NCBI GenBank assembly: GCA_020638675.1
Contig: JACKID010000004.1
Location: 1 to 64,000, forward strand
DNA length: 64,000 nt
Source: Planctomycetota bacterium
Lineage (GTDB): Bacteria > Planctomycetota > UBA8742 > UBA2392
Direction: 5' to 3'
The notes below the pieces were generated by a model, which saw only the letters and a list, made by a program, of their open reading frames with translations, was not told where the DNA came from and ran no database searches. Both the position numbers and the translations under genes were made by a program. Each line of letters starts with the position of its first letter. The first letter of the stretch is position 1. Of the stretch, positions 45,509 to 54,424 are shown one piece after another.

Positions 45509-46189
45509 ATGAAGAGCCTCACCACAGTCATCGCAGCCCTGGCACTGCTGCTCTGCGCGCCGGCATTCGCACAGCAGGTTGAGACGCTGCCGAGCGGCAA
45601 GAGGGTCAAGATCATTGAGAAGGACGACGGCACGGTCATCATCCTCCCGGCCGACGCCGAAGACGAAAACGGCGAGCAAGCCGAGGACGACGCAAAGAAG
45701 ACCGAGAGCAAGCCTGACGAAGAGAAGTCCCACGACGGCGACTGGGACGACTTCGGCGGCGACCTGCCCAAGGAAGTCCAAGACCTGTTGAAGCGTGTCC
45801 GCGTCAAGATCCACGGCAAAGGCGAAGCCGAGCCGGGCGACGAGGCCCCGCGCGTCAAGATCGTGCCCTGGGGCGACGGCAAGGACATGCCCGAAGAGAT
45901 GCGCAAAGCGATGGAAGAAATGCGCGAGCGCATGGAGAAGTTCCGTAAGGAAGCCGACGAGCAGTTCGAGAAGCTGCGCAAGGAGATGGAAGACCAGCTC
46001 GGCAAGGGCGGCGACGACCTGGAGAACGACCCGGACGCCGAAGTCGAGGAATACACCAAGGAAGCGCCGGACGGCTCATGGAAGATTCACGTGAAAATCG
46101 TCCGCAAGACCAGCAAGTCGAGCAGCGAAACACCCAAAGAAGAGAAGCCGGCCGAAGAGCCGAAGAAAGAGTCTGAGCGCAAACAGTAG
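45509..46189 (+). CDS. Exported highly charged coiled-coil protein
   Basis: ATG 45509 has AAGGAG upstream; 226 residues with a signal peptide (cleavage near AFAQQ). The mature part is extremely acidic and basic with a heptad-like helical core (about 130-170, MRKAMEEMRERMEKFRKEA) and a Lys/Glu/Ser-rich end. No family recognised. It probably is a soluble periplasmic coiled coil. Confidence 0.78.
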   Translation: MKSLTTVIAALALLLCAPAFAQQVETLPSGKRVKIIEKDDGTVIILPADAEDENGEQAEDDAKKTESKPDEEKSHDGDWDDFGGDLPKEVQDLLKRVRVKIHGKGEAEPGDEAPRVKIVPWGDGKDMPEEMRKAMEEMRERMEKFRKEADEQFEKLRKEMEDQLGKGGDDLENDPDAEVEEYTKEAPDGSWKIHVKIVRKTSKSSSETPKEEKPAEEPKKESERKQ

Positions 46190-46202
46190 TCCCGGACCCC
46201 AC

Positions 46203-46250
46203 CGTCCGAGCACCTCACGCTGTCCTGAGGTTCTCGAAGGACACCCGGGA
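46203..46250. repeat. Short interspersed-type inverted repeat
   Basis: CACGCTGTCCTGAGGTTCTCGAAGGACA contains TGTCCT and AGGACA as inverted ends. It resembles a CTGAG...CGAAGG element that occurs in intergenic DNA of many high-GC genomes; copy number cannot be judged here. Confidence 0.35.
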
Positions 46251-46256
46251 TCACAA

Positions 46257-46292
46257 GGGACGGAGCCGACCCCACGCGGCTCCGTCCCTGTT
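46257..46292 (+). terminator. Terminator-like hairpin
   Basis: GGGACGGAGCC (46257-46267) pairs with GGCTCCGTCCC (46278-46288) around a ten-base loop, then TGTTT. It separates the coiled-coil gene from the aminotransferase gene. Confidence 0.65.
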
Positions 46293-46334
46293 TAATCCCA
46301 ACTTCGCGGCCATGGCGCGCACAGCCCTCACTGT

Positions 46335-46340
46335 TATAGT
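46335..46340 (+). promoter_or_regulatory. -10-like hexamer TATAGT
   Basis: TATAGT ends 28 bases before the aminotransferase start; no clear -35. Confidence 0.35.
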
Positions 46341-46367
46341 TCGCGCGCAAAGCAGCCGGAGACAGTG

Positions 46368-47471
46368 ATGGGTGTTCCGTTTCTCGACCTGAAGGCGCAG
46401 TACGCGACGATCAAGGATGAAGTGCTGGCCGCGGTCAGCAACGTGTTTGACGACCAGGCGTTCGTGCTGGGCAAGTACGTCGAAGCCTTTGAGGCCGAGG
46501 CCGCCGGCTATCTCGGAGTCAAGCACGCCATCGGCGTCAGCAACGGCAGTGATGCACTGCTGATCAGCCTGATGGCGGCAGGCATCAAGCCGGGCGACGA
46601 AGTGATCTGCCCGGGCTTCACCTTTTTCGCAACGGCCGGCGCGGTTGCGCGCCTGAACGCTGTGCCGGTCTTCTGCGACGTCCACGAGGACACGTTCAAC
46701 ATCGACCTGCAGTCGGCGGCTTCGAAGGTTACTCCGAAGACCAAGGCCATCATCCCCGTCGACCTGTACGGCCAGTGCGCCGACATGGAAGGCGTGATGG
46801 ACCTCGCACGCGAGCACAACCTGGCCGTCATCGACGACGCCGCGCAAGCTTTCGGCGCCACACGCAACGGCAAGAAGGCGGGCACGTTCGCCCACTTCGG
46901 TTGCTTCAGCTTCTACCCGACCAAGAACCTCGGCGGCGCGGGCGACGGCGGCATGATCGCCACCAACGACGACGCGCTGGCCGACCGCGTGAAGTTGCTG
47001 CGCCTGCACGGCGAACGCCCGCGCTATCACAACAAGGTCGTCGGCATCTGCGGACGCCTCGACGCCCTGCAGGCCGTCGTGCTCAGCATCAAGCTCAAGC
47101 GCCTGGACGAGTGGAACGCGCGCCGGGCCGAAATCGCCGACCGCTACAACGAGCGCTTCAAGGGCAACGACAAGATCGCAACGCCGCCGATCAGCAAGGG
47201 CAACACGCACATCTACCACCAGTACACGCTGCGCCTGCCGAACCGTGACGACGTCGCAAAACAGCTTGCCGAGCAGGCAATCGGCTGTGGCGTCTATTAC
47301 CCCGTGCCGCTGCACTTGCAGGAATGCTTCAGCGATCTGGGCGGCAAAAAGGGCGATCTGCCCGTGTGCGAGAAGCTGTGCGATACGGCCCTCAGCCTGC
47401 CGGTCTTCGACCAGATGACCGACGCACAGGCCGACCAGGTGGCGGACGCGGTGATCTCGGCCGTTGGATAA
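46368..47471 (+). CDS. DegT/DnrJ/EryC1/StrS-type sugar aminotransferase
   Basis: ATG 46368 (CGGAGA upstream) gives 367 residues; a GTG one codon earlier is open. This is a PLP fold-type I enzyme: SNGSDAL, PGFTFFATAG, VDLYGQCADM, IDDAAQAFGA, and the PLP lysine in FYPTKNLGG (Lys186). It transaminates a keto-sugar nucleotide for O-antigen, S-layer or capsule glycans. Its sequence start MGVPFLDLKAQY is shared with WbpE/FdtB-type enzymes, but no glycan gene is adjacent to fix the substrate. Confidence 0.9.
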   Translation: MGVPFLDLKAQYATIKDEVLAAVSNVFDDQAFVLGKYVEAFEAEAAGYLGVKHAIGVSNGSDALLISLMAAGIKPGDEVICPGFTFFATAGAVARLNAVPVFCDVHEDTFNIDLQSAASKVTPKTKAIIPVDLYGQCADMEGVMDLAREHNLAVIDDAAQAFGATRNGKKAGTFAHFGCFSFYPTKNLGGAGDGGMIATNDDALADRVKLLRLHGERPRYHNKVVGICGRLDALQAVVLSIKLKRLDEWNARRAEIADRYNERFKGNDKIATPPISKGNTHIYHQYTLRLPNRDDVAKQLAEQAIGCGVYYPVPLHLQECFSDLGGKKGDLPVCEKLCDTALSLPVFDQMTDAQADQVADAVISAVG

Positions 47472-47516
47472 GGCGGTGTCAGTAACATCTTTAACACTGA
47501 AAGACGCCCCAATCTT

Positions 47517-47545
47517 TTGGCAAAAACCAATACATCGTGTAAGGT
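47517..47545 (+). promoter_or_regulatory. Candidate promoter of the large kinase gene
   Basis: TTGGCA (47517-47522) and TAAGGT (47540-47545) are 17 bases apart in an AT-rich stretch upstream of ATG 47629. A TAGACT hexamer at 47584-47589 is a second candidate -10. Confidence 0.35.
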
Positions 47546-47628
47546 TCTGTGGGACCGCAGGGCGCATTTTTCGTCTCTACTGATAGACTGCTACGTCGCT
47601 TTGGGCCTGACAGGACGACACAGACGCC

Positions 47629-50600
47629 ATGGTTGATGAACCCGATACACCCGGCCAGCCGGACGCAGACGATTCAGAAAACCAGCCCGATCCCGGGCCG
47701 ACGCGCCGCCTCGACAAGGCAATCGAGGACATGGAATCCGGCGACATCGCCGAAGGCACGCTCGTAAGCATTGAGGCCCACACCGGCGAGCACCCGATCC
47801 CGCCCGGCCCCAGCGTCACCGACGCGCTCAAGCAGCAGAAGGGCAAGGGCAAGAAGAACCCCGGCACGCCGGACATCCAGCCGGCCGCCACGATGTATGA
47901 GCCAACGCAGCCCGGCCACGTCAGCGGCGGCAGCACGCAGAAGACAGTGTTCGGACCCACCGGGACCGGCGGCACGCCGCAGTCCGGCAGCCTGAACTCC
48001 GGCAGCGCCCCGCGCCCGGTTGCGCCCTTCGGCGGCAAGATCGTCGTCGGCACGCGTTTCGGCCAGATCGAAGTAACCGGCGTGCTCGGCAAAGGCGGCA
48101 TGGGCGAAGTGTTCAAGGGCTACCACCACGCCCTGGACATCAACGTCGCGATCAAGGTCTTGCCCGACGAGCTGAGCCGCAACGAGCTGGTGCGCCAGCG
48201 CTTCCTGCGCGAGGCCCGCCTGTGCGTGAAGCTGGACCACCCGCACATCGTGCGCGTGTTCAACGTCGACGAATACGCCGGCAACCTGTACCTCGTGATG
48301 GAAATGATCGAGGGCACGGACGCCGCCCACATGCTCAAGAACGGCGGGCGCTTCCGCTACAAGCGCGCGCTGGAAATTGGAGCGGCCAGCGCGGACGCAC
48401 TCGCATACGCCCACACACAGGGCCTCGTGCACCGCGACGTGAAGCCGCACAACATTCTGCTCGGCGCCAGCGACGGCAAGATCAAGATCTCGGACTTCGG
48501 GCTCGCGCGCGCGGCGACCAGCAGCAGCCACCTGACCATGTCCGGCCAGATCATGGGCACGCCGCATTACATGTCGCCCGAGCAGGCCGAATCCAAGGAA
48601 GTCAGCGACAAGTCCGACGTCTACTCGCTCGGCGTGACGCTCTACCACATGCTGACCGGCGAAACGCCGTTCGTCGGCGACACTCCCATCAGCGTCGCCG
48701 TGCAGCACATCGCCAAGGAAATCATCTACCCCGAGATCCGCTTCAAGCCCTTCCCGAAAGAGCTCGTGGCGGTGCTCAAGCGCATGACGGCCAAGGACGC
48801 GTCCAAGCGCTGCAGCGCCAAGCAGGCGGCCGTCTGGCTGCGCAAGCTCATTACCATGGCGCCGGCGGACGACATCCGCGTGGACGACGAACAGGCCATG
48901 AAGTCGATGGCCCCGGTCGTTCGCGAAAGCCAGGCATTCGAGGCCGCCGCCAAAGAGCGGCAACGGCACGATGCCCACGCCCGCGAACTTGCCCAGACCA
49001 TGCTGGCAACGATCCAGGAAGACAGCGCGCGCCGCCCGGCGGTGCAACAGCCGACCGCAAGTGAGCCCGCTTACCAGAGCGCGGCGCAGCCGGCGCAGAA
49101 GGGGTCCGGCACATTGATCACGGCCGTTGTTGCCGTGACTCTGTTGGTCGTCGGCGGCGCTGCGGCAGCCTGGTACTTCCTTGCCGGTCCGGGTGCAGCC
49201 AAGGCCAACAACGACAACGCGCCGATCATCGCCGGTGGCAACACGGACAACAGCGCACCGCCTGCAAACTCAGGGGGCGGCGGCAACGGCAACGGCAACT
49301 CAAACACGACCCCGCCGTCCAACGGTGACAACTCCGGCAACAACACCGCACCGGAGAACAACGAACCGAGCGACGACGGTGGCATCGACGACAGCGGCCC
49401 GCCCGCGGAAATCGACGACCCGATCATCGCCGCATACCTCGCCGGCGCACTGAGCAGCATTACCGCGGCCGACAAGCTGGCCGACCTCGAAGCCGTGGAA
49501 CGCAAGCTGACGCAGGCGCGCCTGGACATCCGCTCCGGCAAAGGCAGCGCGGCACAGCGCGAGCAGTTCAAAGAGCTGGAGGCACGCTTCAATGTCCAGA
49601 AGGCGTACCTCGGCACCATCGAGGGGATGGACAACATCCGTACGGCGCTGAAGGGTTTTGATTCCAAGCGTGGCTCAAACCACGCGGAAGCCATCAGCTT
49701 CCTGAACACCGCCATCGCCGAGCGTGACAAGATTCTGAAATTGAAGGTGCCGGAAGACACGGAGCAGATCATCGGCGAGGACAGGGATGCGCTGCTCGAA
49801 AAACTGAACTCTTCGCTGGACGGTTTCTGGTCCGAAATCGACGACCAGGCCAAAGCACTCGAAAGCAAGAAGCAGTACACCGAGGCCCAGGCATTGCTCG
49901 CCGAATTGGCCAGCATCAAGAACACCGCGGAGAAAGTTGCGGCCGTCGACGCCCGCCTGCAGGAAGCGCGCATCTACGCCATTCACACAACGATCGAGAA
50001 GGATCTGCTGGCCAAGAACTACCGCGATGCGCTGCTGGATCTTGAGCAGGCCGACAGGGTCGGCGTCCCCGAAAGCCTGAAGGCCGCGCATGAAAAGGTG
50101 ATCGCCTCGGTCGGTCTTGCCATCGAGACGGAGTTCACCACGTTCATCAGCAACGCACAGGCGTCCGCCGACAAGTCGGACTACACTGCGGCGCACAATG
50201 CGCTCGATTCGGCCAAGGACTTGCCCGGTCGCACGCAGGACCAGAAGGCCCGCTACGCGGACTGCCTGTACTACGTCAACCTGAGCGAGCACATCTACAA
50301 CACGGAAGCAGCCATCACGTCCGAGAAGCTTCAGGACGGACGCAAGGCGCTCGACAAGGCCGACGCGCTTGTGGCGGCATCGGCAAGTCTCAAGCAGCCC
50401 GCGGAATTGATCACGCGGCTTGGCACCGTGCGCGCATCATTCGACGCCAAGTTGAATGAGATCTTTGACGGGTTGCTCAGCGCCGCCGATGCCGCGATGA
50501 AGGCGAAGGATTTCGCCGGCGCCGGTGACAACCTGACCGAAGCGGGCAAGCTGCCCTACACCAAGGAACAGGGCGAGCGCCTGGAAGCCTTCAAGACGGC

Positions 50601-52422
50601 CAGCCTGACCGCTCTGTCGGACTTCGTCCGGGGGCTGATCGCCGACATCGAAAAGGCCCTGGACAGCAACGACTTCGAGACGGCCAGCGAGAAACTGGCC
50701 TCCATTCCCTCACTGCCGGTGCCAGACGACATGAAGCCCAAGCTCAAGGAGCTTCAGGATCGTTTTGACAAAGAGGCAGGCAAGCGACTGGACGAGCTCG
50801 TTGCAACGGCCGAGGCAGCGCTTGACAAGAAAGACTTCGACGCGGCACGCGTGGCAATCGATGAGGCGTTGAAGATTCCTGCCTCGGAAACGCAGCACGC
50901 CAAGGCGACGGCGCTGGAAGACAAGTACAACGAAGTGATTGCCGTGGAAGTGGACCTGTACCTCAAGCGCGCGGATGACCTGCTGCACGATGAAAAACTC
51001 TCCGAGCCCGATCGCTACACGAAGTCGCGGGACGAGCTGGACAAGGCTGCTCTGCTTCACGTGCCGGAGGACCTTGCGCGCAAGATCAAGAACAAGCGCA
51101 CCCAGTGGGCGGCCGCACTCGAAGCCCGCTTTGCGCAACTGCTCGCCGATGCCAAGACAGCGCAGGACAATCACCTGTTCAACAGCAGCGCGCAGCTGTT
51201 GAGTGATGCCAAAGCGCTTCCGATCAACAACGACCAGTTGGTGCGCGCCAAGGTAGCCCAGGACGAACACGACGCCGCGGTCGGCGCGTACAAGGACGAC
51301 CTGTTCAAGCAGCTCGAAGACTGCGTGGCAAAGGGCCTCGAGAAAGAAGGCCTGCTGATCATCGCAAAGCTCGAGCGCTATGACCTGACGCCCAGCGAGC
51401 AATTGAAGATCAAGCGGCTTGCGGCCGCGCTCACCGGCGAAACCGAGACCGCCCGGCGCAACCGCCTTCCCAGGTACCTTGAGAAGTTGTGGGGCAACCG
51501 TTACTGCCGCCCGCAACAGCTGATCAATGTCGGCGAAGAAATCAGTGCCGTGGCCGTCACAGCCGACGGCAAGTTCGGCGCAGCCGGAACCAACTCAGGC
51601 AAGATCCTGTTCTACAACCTCAAACGCGGCACGCAGCTGAGCACGAGCTCAGGGGGGCGCAGGCGCATCACGGCCATCGCGTTCAGCGCAGACGGCTCGT
51701 TGGCCGCTTGCGGCAATGGCGACGGCGCCGTCGTGCTGTTCGAGATTTCGGGCACTTCCGTGCAAGCCACAAACCTGAGCAATGTCAGTAACGACGTTTC
51801 GGGTCTGGCGTTCGACATCGCCGGCAACACGTTGTACGTGGCGTCGCGCGACGCGCAGATCACCCGCTTCAACCCCAAGACGAAGGCCAAGCTCGGCTCA
51901 TTCGCAACGGGCCTGGACAACGCCTTCTGCATGGAGATCAGCCCGGACAACAAGTGGCTCGCGGTCGGTGGCGACGACGGCCGAATTGCCGTGTTTGACG
52001 CCAACCGCCTGGTGCTCAAGATGACCCTCGATGGCCCGGGCGACGACAAGATCATGAAAGTCGCATTCAGCAGCGACAGCAACCAGCTCATGGGCGGCTC
52101 GATCGGCAATGACGTCGGCATCTGGGACATGCAAAAGCTCACCGACAAGCCGACGAAGGAGTTCAAAGGCCTGTCCGAATGGATCCAGGGCGTCGGCTTC
52201 AGCGAAGACGGCCGCCGTTGTGCAGCCTTCGACAACGAAGAGCGCATCGTGTTCTGGGACGCCGGCAGCGGCTCCGAGCTCGACCGGTATGAATTCAGCG
52301 ACAAGCTCAAGGGCGACAAGGACTTCTGGGCCTCCGCCGGCGTAATCGGCCCGGACGGGACAGTCCTGATCGGCACCCGCGAAGGCGAGCTGCTGCACAT
52401 GCACGTCAGGCCCGCGGGCTAG
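47629..52422 (+). CDS. Giant Ser/Thr protein kinase with tandem helical repeats and WD40 propeller
   Basis: A 1597-residue protein. A disordered N-terminus (1-140) precedes a Hanks-type kinase domain (about 145-410) with GKGGMG, VAIKVL, HRDVKPHNIL, DFGLAR and GTPHYMSPEQ. A single membrane helix is at about 496-519, then a Gly/Asn/Thr-rich linker. Residues about 737-1275 form at least ten helical units with a 54-residue period (see repeat feature). The C-terminus (about 1297-1597) is a seven-bladed WD40-like beta-propeller (GKFGAAGTNSGKILFY, WLAVGGDDGRIAVFD). It probably senses an external partner through the repeats and propeller and signals by phosphorylation. Confidence 0.92.
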   Translation: MVDEPDTPGQPDADDSENQPDPGPTRRLDKAIEDMESGDIAEGTLVSIEAHTGEHPIPPGPSVTDALKQQKGKGKKNPGTPDIQPAATMYEPTQPGHVSGGSTQKTVFGPTGTGGTPQSGSLNSGSAPRPVAPFGGKIVVGTRFGQIEVTGVLGKGGMGEVFKGYHHALDINVAIKVLPDELSRNELVRQRFLREARLCVKLDHPHIVRVFNVDEYAGNLYLVMEMIEGTDAAHMLKNGGRFRYKRALEIGAASADALAYAHTQGLVHRDVKPHNILLGASDGKIKISDFGLARAATSSSHLTMSGQIMGTPHYMSPEQAESKEVSDKSDVYSLGVTLYHMLTGETPFVGDTPISVAVQHIAKEIIYPEIRFKPFPKELVAVLKRMTAKDASKRCSAKQAAVWLRKLITMAPADDIRVDDEQAMKSMAPVVRESQAFEAAAKERQRHDAHARELAQTMLATIQEDSARRPAVQQPTASEPAYQSAAQPAQKGSGTLITAVVAVTLLVVGGAAAAWYFLAGPGAAKANNDNAPIIAGGNTDNSAPPANSGGGGNGNGNSNTTPPSNGDNSGNNTAPENNEPSDDGGIDDSGPPAEIDDPIIAAYLAGALSSITAADKLADLEAVERKLTQARLDIRSGKGSAAQREQFKELEARFNVQKAYLGTIEGMDNIRTALKGFDSKRGSNHAEAISFLNTAIAERDKILKLKVPEDTEQIIGEDRDALLEKLNSSLDGFWSEIDDQAKALESKKQYTEAQALLAELASIKNTAEKVAAVDARLQEARIYAIHTTIEKDLLAKNYRDALLDLEQADRVGVPESLKAAHEKVIASVGLAIETEFTTFISNAQASADKSDYTAAHNALDSAKDLPGRTQDQKARYADCLYYVNLSEHIYNTEAAITSEKLQDGRKALDKADALVAASASLKQPAELITRLGTVRASFDAKLNEIFDGLLSAADAAMKAKDFAGAGDNLTEAGKLPYTKEQGERLEAFKTASLTALSDFVRGLIADIEKALDSNDFETASEKLASIPSLPVPDDMKPKLKELQDRFDKEAGKRLDELVATAEAALDKKDFDAARVAIDEALKIPASETQHAKATALEDKYNEVIAVEVDLYLKRADDLLHDEKLSEPDRYTKSRDELDKAALLHVPEDLARKIKNKRTQWAAALEARFAQLLADAKTAQDNHLFNSSAQLLSDAKALPINNDQLVRAKVAQDEHDAAVGAYKDDLFKQLEDCVAKGLEKEGLLIIAKLERYDLTPSEQLKIKRLAAALTGETETARRNRLPRYLEKLWGNRYCRPQQLINVGEEISAVAVTADGKFGAAGTNSGKILFYNLKRGTQLSTSSGGRRRITAIAFSADGSLAACGNGDGAVVLFEISGTSVQATNLSNVSNDVSGLAFDIAGNTLYVASRDAQITRFNPKTKAKLGSFATGLDNAFCMEISPDNKWLAVGGDDGRIAVFDANRLVLKMTLDGPGDDKIMKVAFSSDSNQLMGGSIGNDVGIWDMQKLTDKPTKEFKGLSEWIQGVGFSEDGRRCAAFDNEERIVFWDAGSGSELDRYEFSDKLKGDKDFWASAGVIGPDGTVLIGTREGELLHMHVRPAG
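49837..51453 (+). repeat. 54-residue tandem protein repeat inside the kinase gene
   Basis: Ten units start at residues 737, 785, 839, 893, 949, 1003, 1057, 1111, 1171 and 1225. Seven are exactly 54 residues; the others are 48, 56 and 60, and the last is partial. The consensus is L-x-x-A-x-x-A-x-x-x-K-D-F-x-x-A-x-x-x-L, then LP and a long helix. Confidence 0.85.
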
Positions 52423-52436
52423 CAAGAATGCTTCTC

Positions 52437-52465
52437 AAAGCCCGGGCCGCGACCCGGGCTTTGTC
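52437..52465 (+). terminator. Terminator of the kinase gene
   Basis: Perfect ten-base stem AAAGCCCGGG (52437-52446) and CCCGGGCTTT (52453-52462) with a six-base loop, then GTC and further T. Confidence 0.85.
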
Positions 52466-52516
52466 GCTTAAAGCCGCCGGCTCGCTACACTGCGCGCCTG
52501 CAAACGGGAGCAAGCC

Positions 52517-53842
52517 ATGGCCAAACAGACCGGAACCGACATCAGCAAACGCGTGCGGAACATCCCGCCCGGCACGAGCGTGGAATCGTTCCTGATCCAC
52601 GGCCAGCACTTCACCGAAAAGTGGGACTTCCGCCATCACATCATCCCACCGCAAAGCAGCAGCGTCACATACCGCCTGGACAAGACCGAGCGCGGCGCCA
52701 GAGGCTTCCAGGAATACGCCTCAGGCGACGCACACAAGACCAAGCCGATCTACATCTACGACCGTCTCGATGAGCCCACTCGCGGCATGCTCGAGGACGA
52801 GCTGGCCAGCTTCGAAGGCGGCGATTTCTGCGTCGCGTTCAGCACGGGCATGGCGGCGATCTCGGCCGCACTGGGCGTACTGCTGAATGCGGGCGACGAG
52901 CTGGTGTCCCACAAGACGCTATACGGCTGCACCTACAGCCTGTTCACGAACTGGTACCCGCGCCAGAACATCAAGGCCAACATGGTCGACCTGCGCAACA
53001 TGGATGAGCTCAAGGCCGCCATCAGCGACAAAACCCGCGCCGTCTACTTCGAGTCGCCGGTCAACCCGACGCTCGAGATGATCGACATGCAGGCCGTCCG
53101 CGCAGTGGTAGATGAAGTGAACAAGAAGCGCGGCGACGACCGCCAGGTCTACATTGTGGTGGACAACACCTTCGCGACGCCCTACTGCCAGCGCCCGATC
53201 GAGCTTGGCGCGCATGTCGTCGTGCACTCGCTGACCAAGAACATCGGCGGCTACGGCACGGACATGGGCGGCGCCGTCATCGGACCGCACGAGCTGGAGG
53301 GCCAGGTGCTGCTGTACCGCAAGGACTTTGGTGGCGCGCTCGCACCCAAGAGCGCATGGCCGATCCTTGTTTACGGGCTGCCGACGTTGCCGCTGCGACT
53401 CAAGCGCCAGATGGAGACCAGCTATGAAGTCGCACGCTGGCTGGAAGGCCACCCGATGGTCGAGCGCGTCGTGTATCCCGGGCTCGAAAACTACCCGCAG
53501 CGCGCGCTGGCCAAGAAGCAGATGCGCAGCCCGGATGGCAACTTCACACCCGGCAACATGATCTACTTCGAGACTGTAGAGAAAGACGCCGCGCACCCGG
53601 AAAACAACATCAAGGTAGTCGACTGGATCGCCAAGCACGCCTACACGCTCACGCTCGCCGTCAGCCTCGGGCAGTTGCGTACGCTAATCGAGAATCCGGG
53701 CGCCATGACCCACGCGGCCGTGCCGCCGGAAAAGCGCCTTGAGGGCGGCATCGCGGCCAACGGCATCCGGCTCAGTATCGGTGTGGAGGCCGCGGAGGAC
53801 ATCATCCGCGACCTGGAGAAGGCGTTCGCGCAGGCGAAGTAG
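52517..53842 (+). CDS. Cys/Met metabolism PLP enzyme (cystathionine gamma-lyase/MetB/methionine gamma-lyase family)
   Basis: The 441-residue enzyme has the family motifs FSTGMAAISAAL, YGCTYSLF, ESPVNPTLEMID, VDNTFATP, PLP Lys241 in HSLTKNIGGYG, and SLGQLRTLIENPGAMTH with TLIE-P-type end signature. It is longer than typical (about 390-400) because of an N-terminal addition of about 40 residues and a few loop insertions. Substrate (cystathionine, homoserine ester or methionine) cannot be decided. A TACACT element at 52486-52491 lies 26 bases before the start. Confidence 0.9.
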   Translation: MAKQTGTDISKRVRNIPPGTSVESFLIHGQHFTEKWDFRHHIIPPQSSSVTYRLDKTERGARGFQEYASGDAHKTKPIYIYDRLDEPTRGMLEDELASFEGGDFCVAFSTGMAAISAALGVLLNAGDELVSHKTLYGCTYSLFTNWYPRQNIKANMVDLRNMDELKAAISDKTRAVYFESPVNPTLEMIDMQAVRAVVDEVNKKRGDDRQVYIVVDNTFATPYCQRPIELGAHVVVHSLTKNIGGYGTDMGGAVIGPHELEGQVLLYRKDFGGALAPKSAWPILVYGLPTLPLRLKRQMETSYEVARWLEGHPMVERVVYPGLENYPQRALAKKQMRSPDGNFTPGNMIYFETVEKDAAHPENNIKVVDWIAKHAYTLTLAVSLGQLRTLIENPGAMTHAAVPPEKRLEGGIAANGIRLSIGVEAAEDIIRDLEKAFAQAK

Positions 53843-53845
53843 CCG

Positions 53846-54292
53846 TCAGGCATGCTCCACGCGCGTCAGCTTGACGTTGGTGAAGCCGATCTTTTCGGCT
53901 TCGGGAGTGTCTTTCATCCAGTAGGAGGTCAGCATCAGCCCGCCGTCGTCCTCGACAAGGCTGACCACCACCCGGTGGCCCATTACGCTGACGCCTTCGA
54001 TCGCACCCGCACCCGGGTCTTCCGGCGTCATCTCCATCAGCATGCAGCCGTGCACGGTAGACGCCACCACCATGCGACGCTGCCCATCCGGGTCGACGGC
54101 CATGAACCCGAGCACGGCGTGAACCAGCTTGCCCGTCTCCATGTGCTGGTTCTGGATTTCAAAGTCCAGCATCTGCTCGGCCGCGCGTGGCCTTACCACC
54201 ATGCGCATCCGAATCGGCACGCCGTTGAGAGTTTCACCCTCACCGGTCCACTCGCCGATCCACTTGGTGTATGGCTGGAATTCCTTGCGCAT
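53846..54292 (-). CDS. Lipocalin-like small protein (DUF1579-type, tentative)
   Basis: ATG 54292 (GAGAGGGG upstream) gives 148 residues; the frame extends to 54388. Alternating beta-strands (WIGEWTGEGETLNG, MRMVVRPRA, LDFEIQNQ, MVVASTVHGCMLMEM, TSYWMKD) suggest a small beta-barrel of the DUF1579/nitrobindin-like sort. No catalytic residues visible. It stops four bases after the PLP-enzyme stop on the other strand and sits head-to-head with the DUF4139 operon. Confidence 0.55.
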   Translation of the reverse strand: MRKEFQPYTKWIGEWTGEGETLNGVPIRMRMVVRPRAAEQMLDFEIQNQHMETGKLVHAVLGFMAVDPDGQRRMVVASTVHGCMLMEMTPEDPGAGAIEGVSVMGHRVVVSLVEDDGGLMLTSYWMKDTPEAEKIGFTNVKLTRVEHA

Positions 54293-54424
54293 GGCCCCTC
54301 TCCCGCCAAGTGACATTTGTCCAGCCATATAACCACCCGCACGGCCCGATTTCATCCCGAAGATTTGCGGAACTCGCACATTCAGCACAGCGTCCCATCG
54401 AATGCGAAGACAAAGGAGCAGCCG

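Noticed and set aside
47674..49047. 457-residue minus-strand frame opposite the large kinase
   Set aside because: Shadow frame; the plus strand has intact kinase motifs here.
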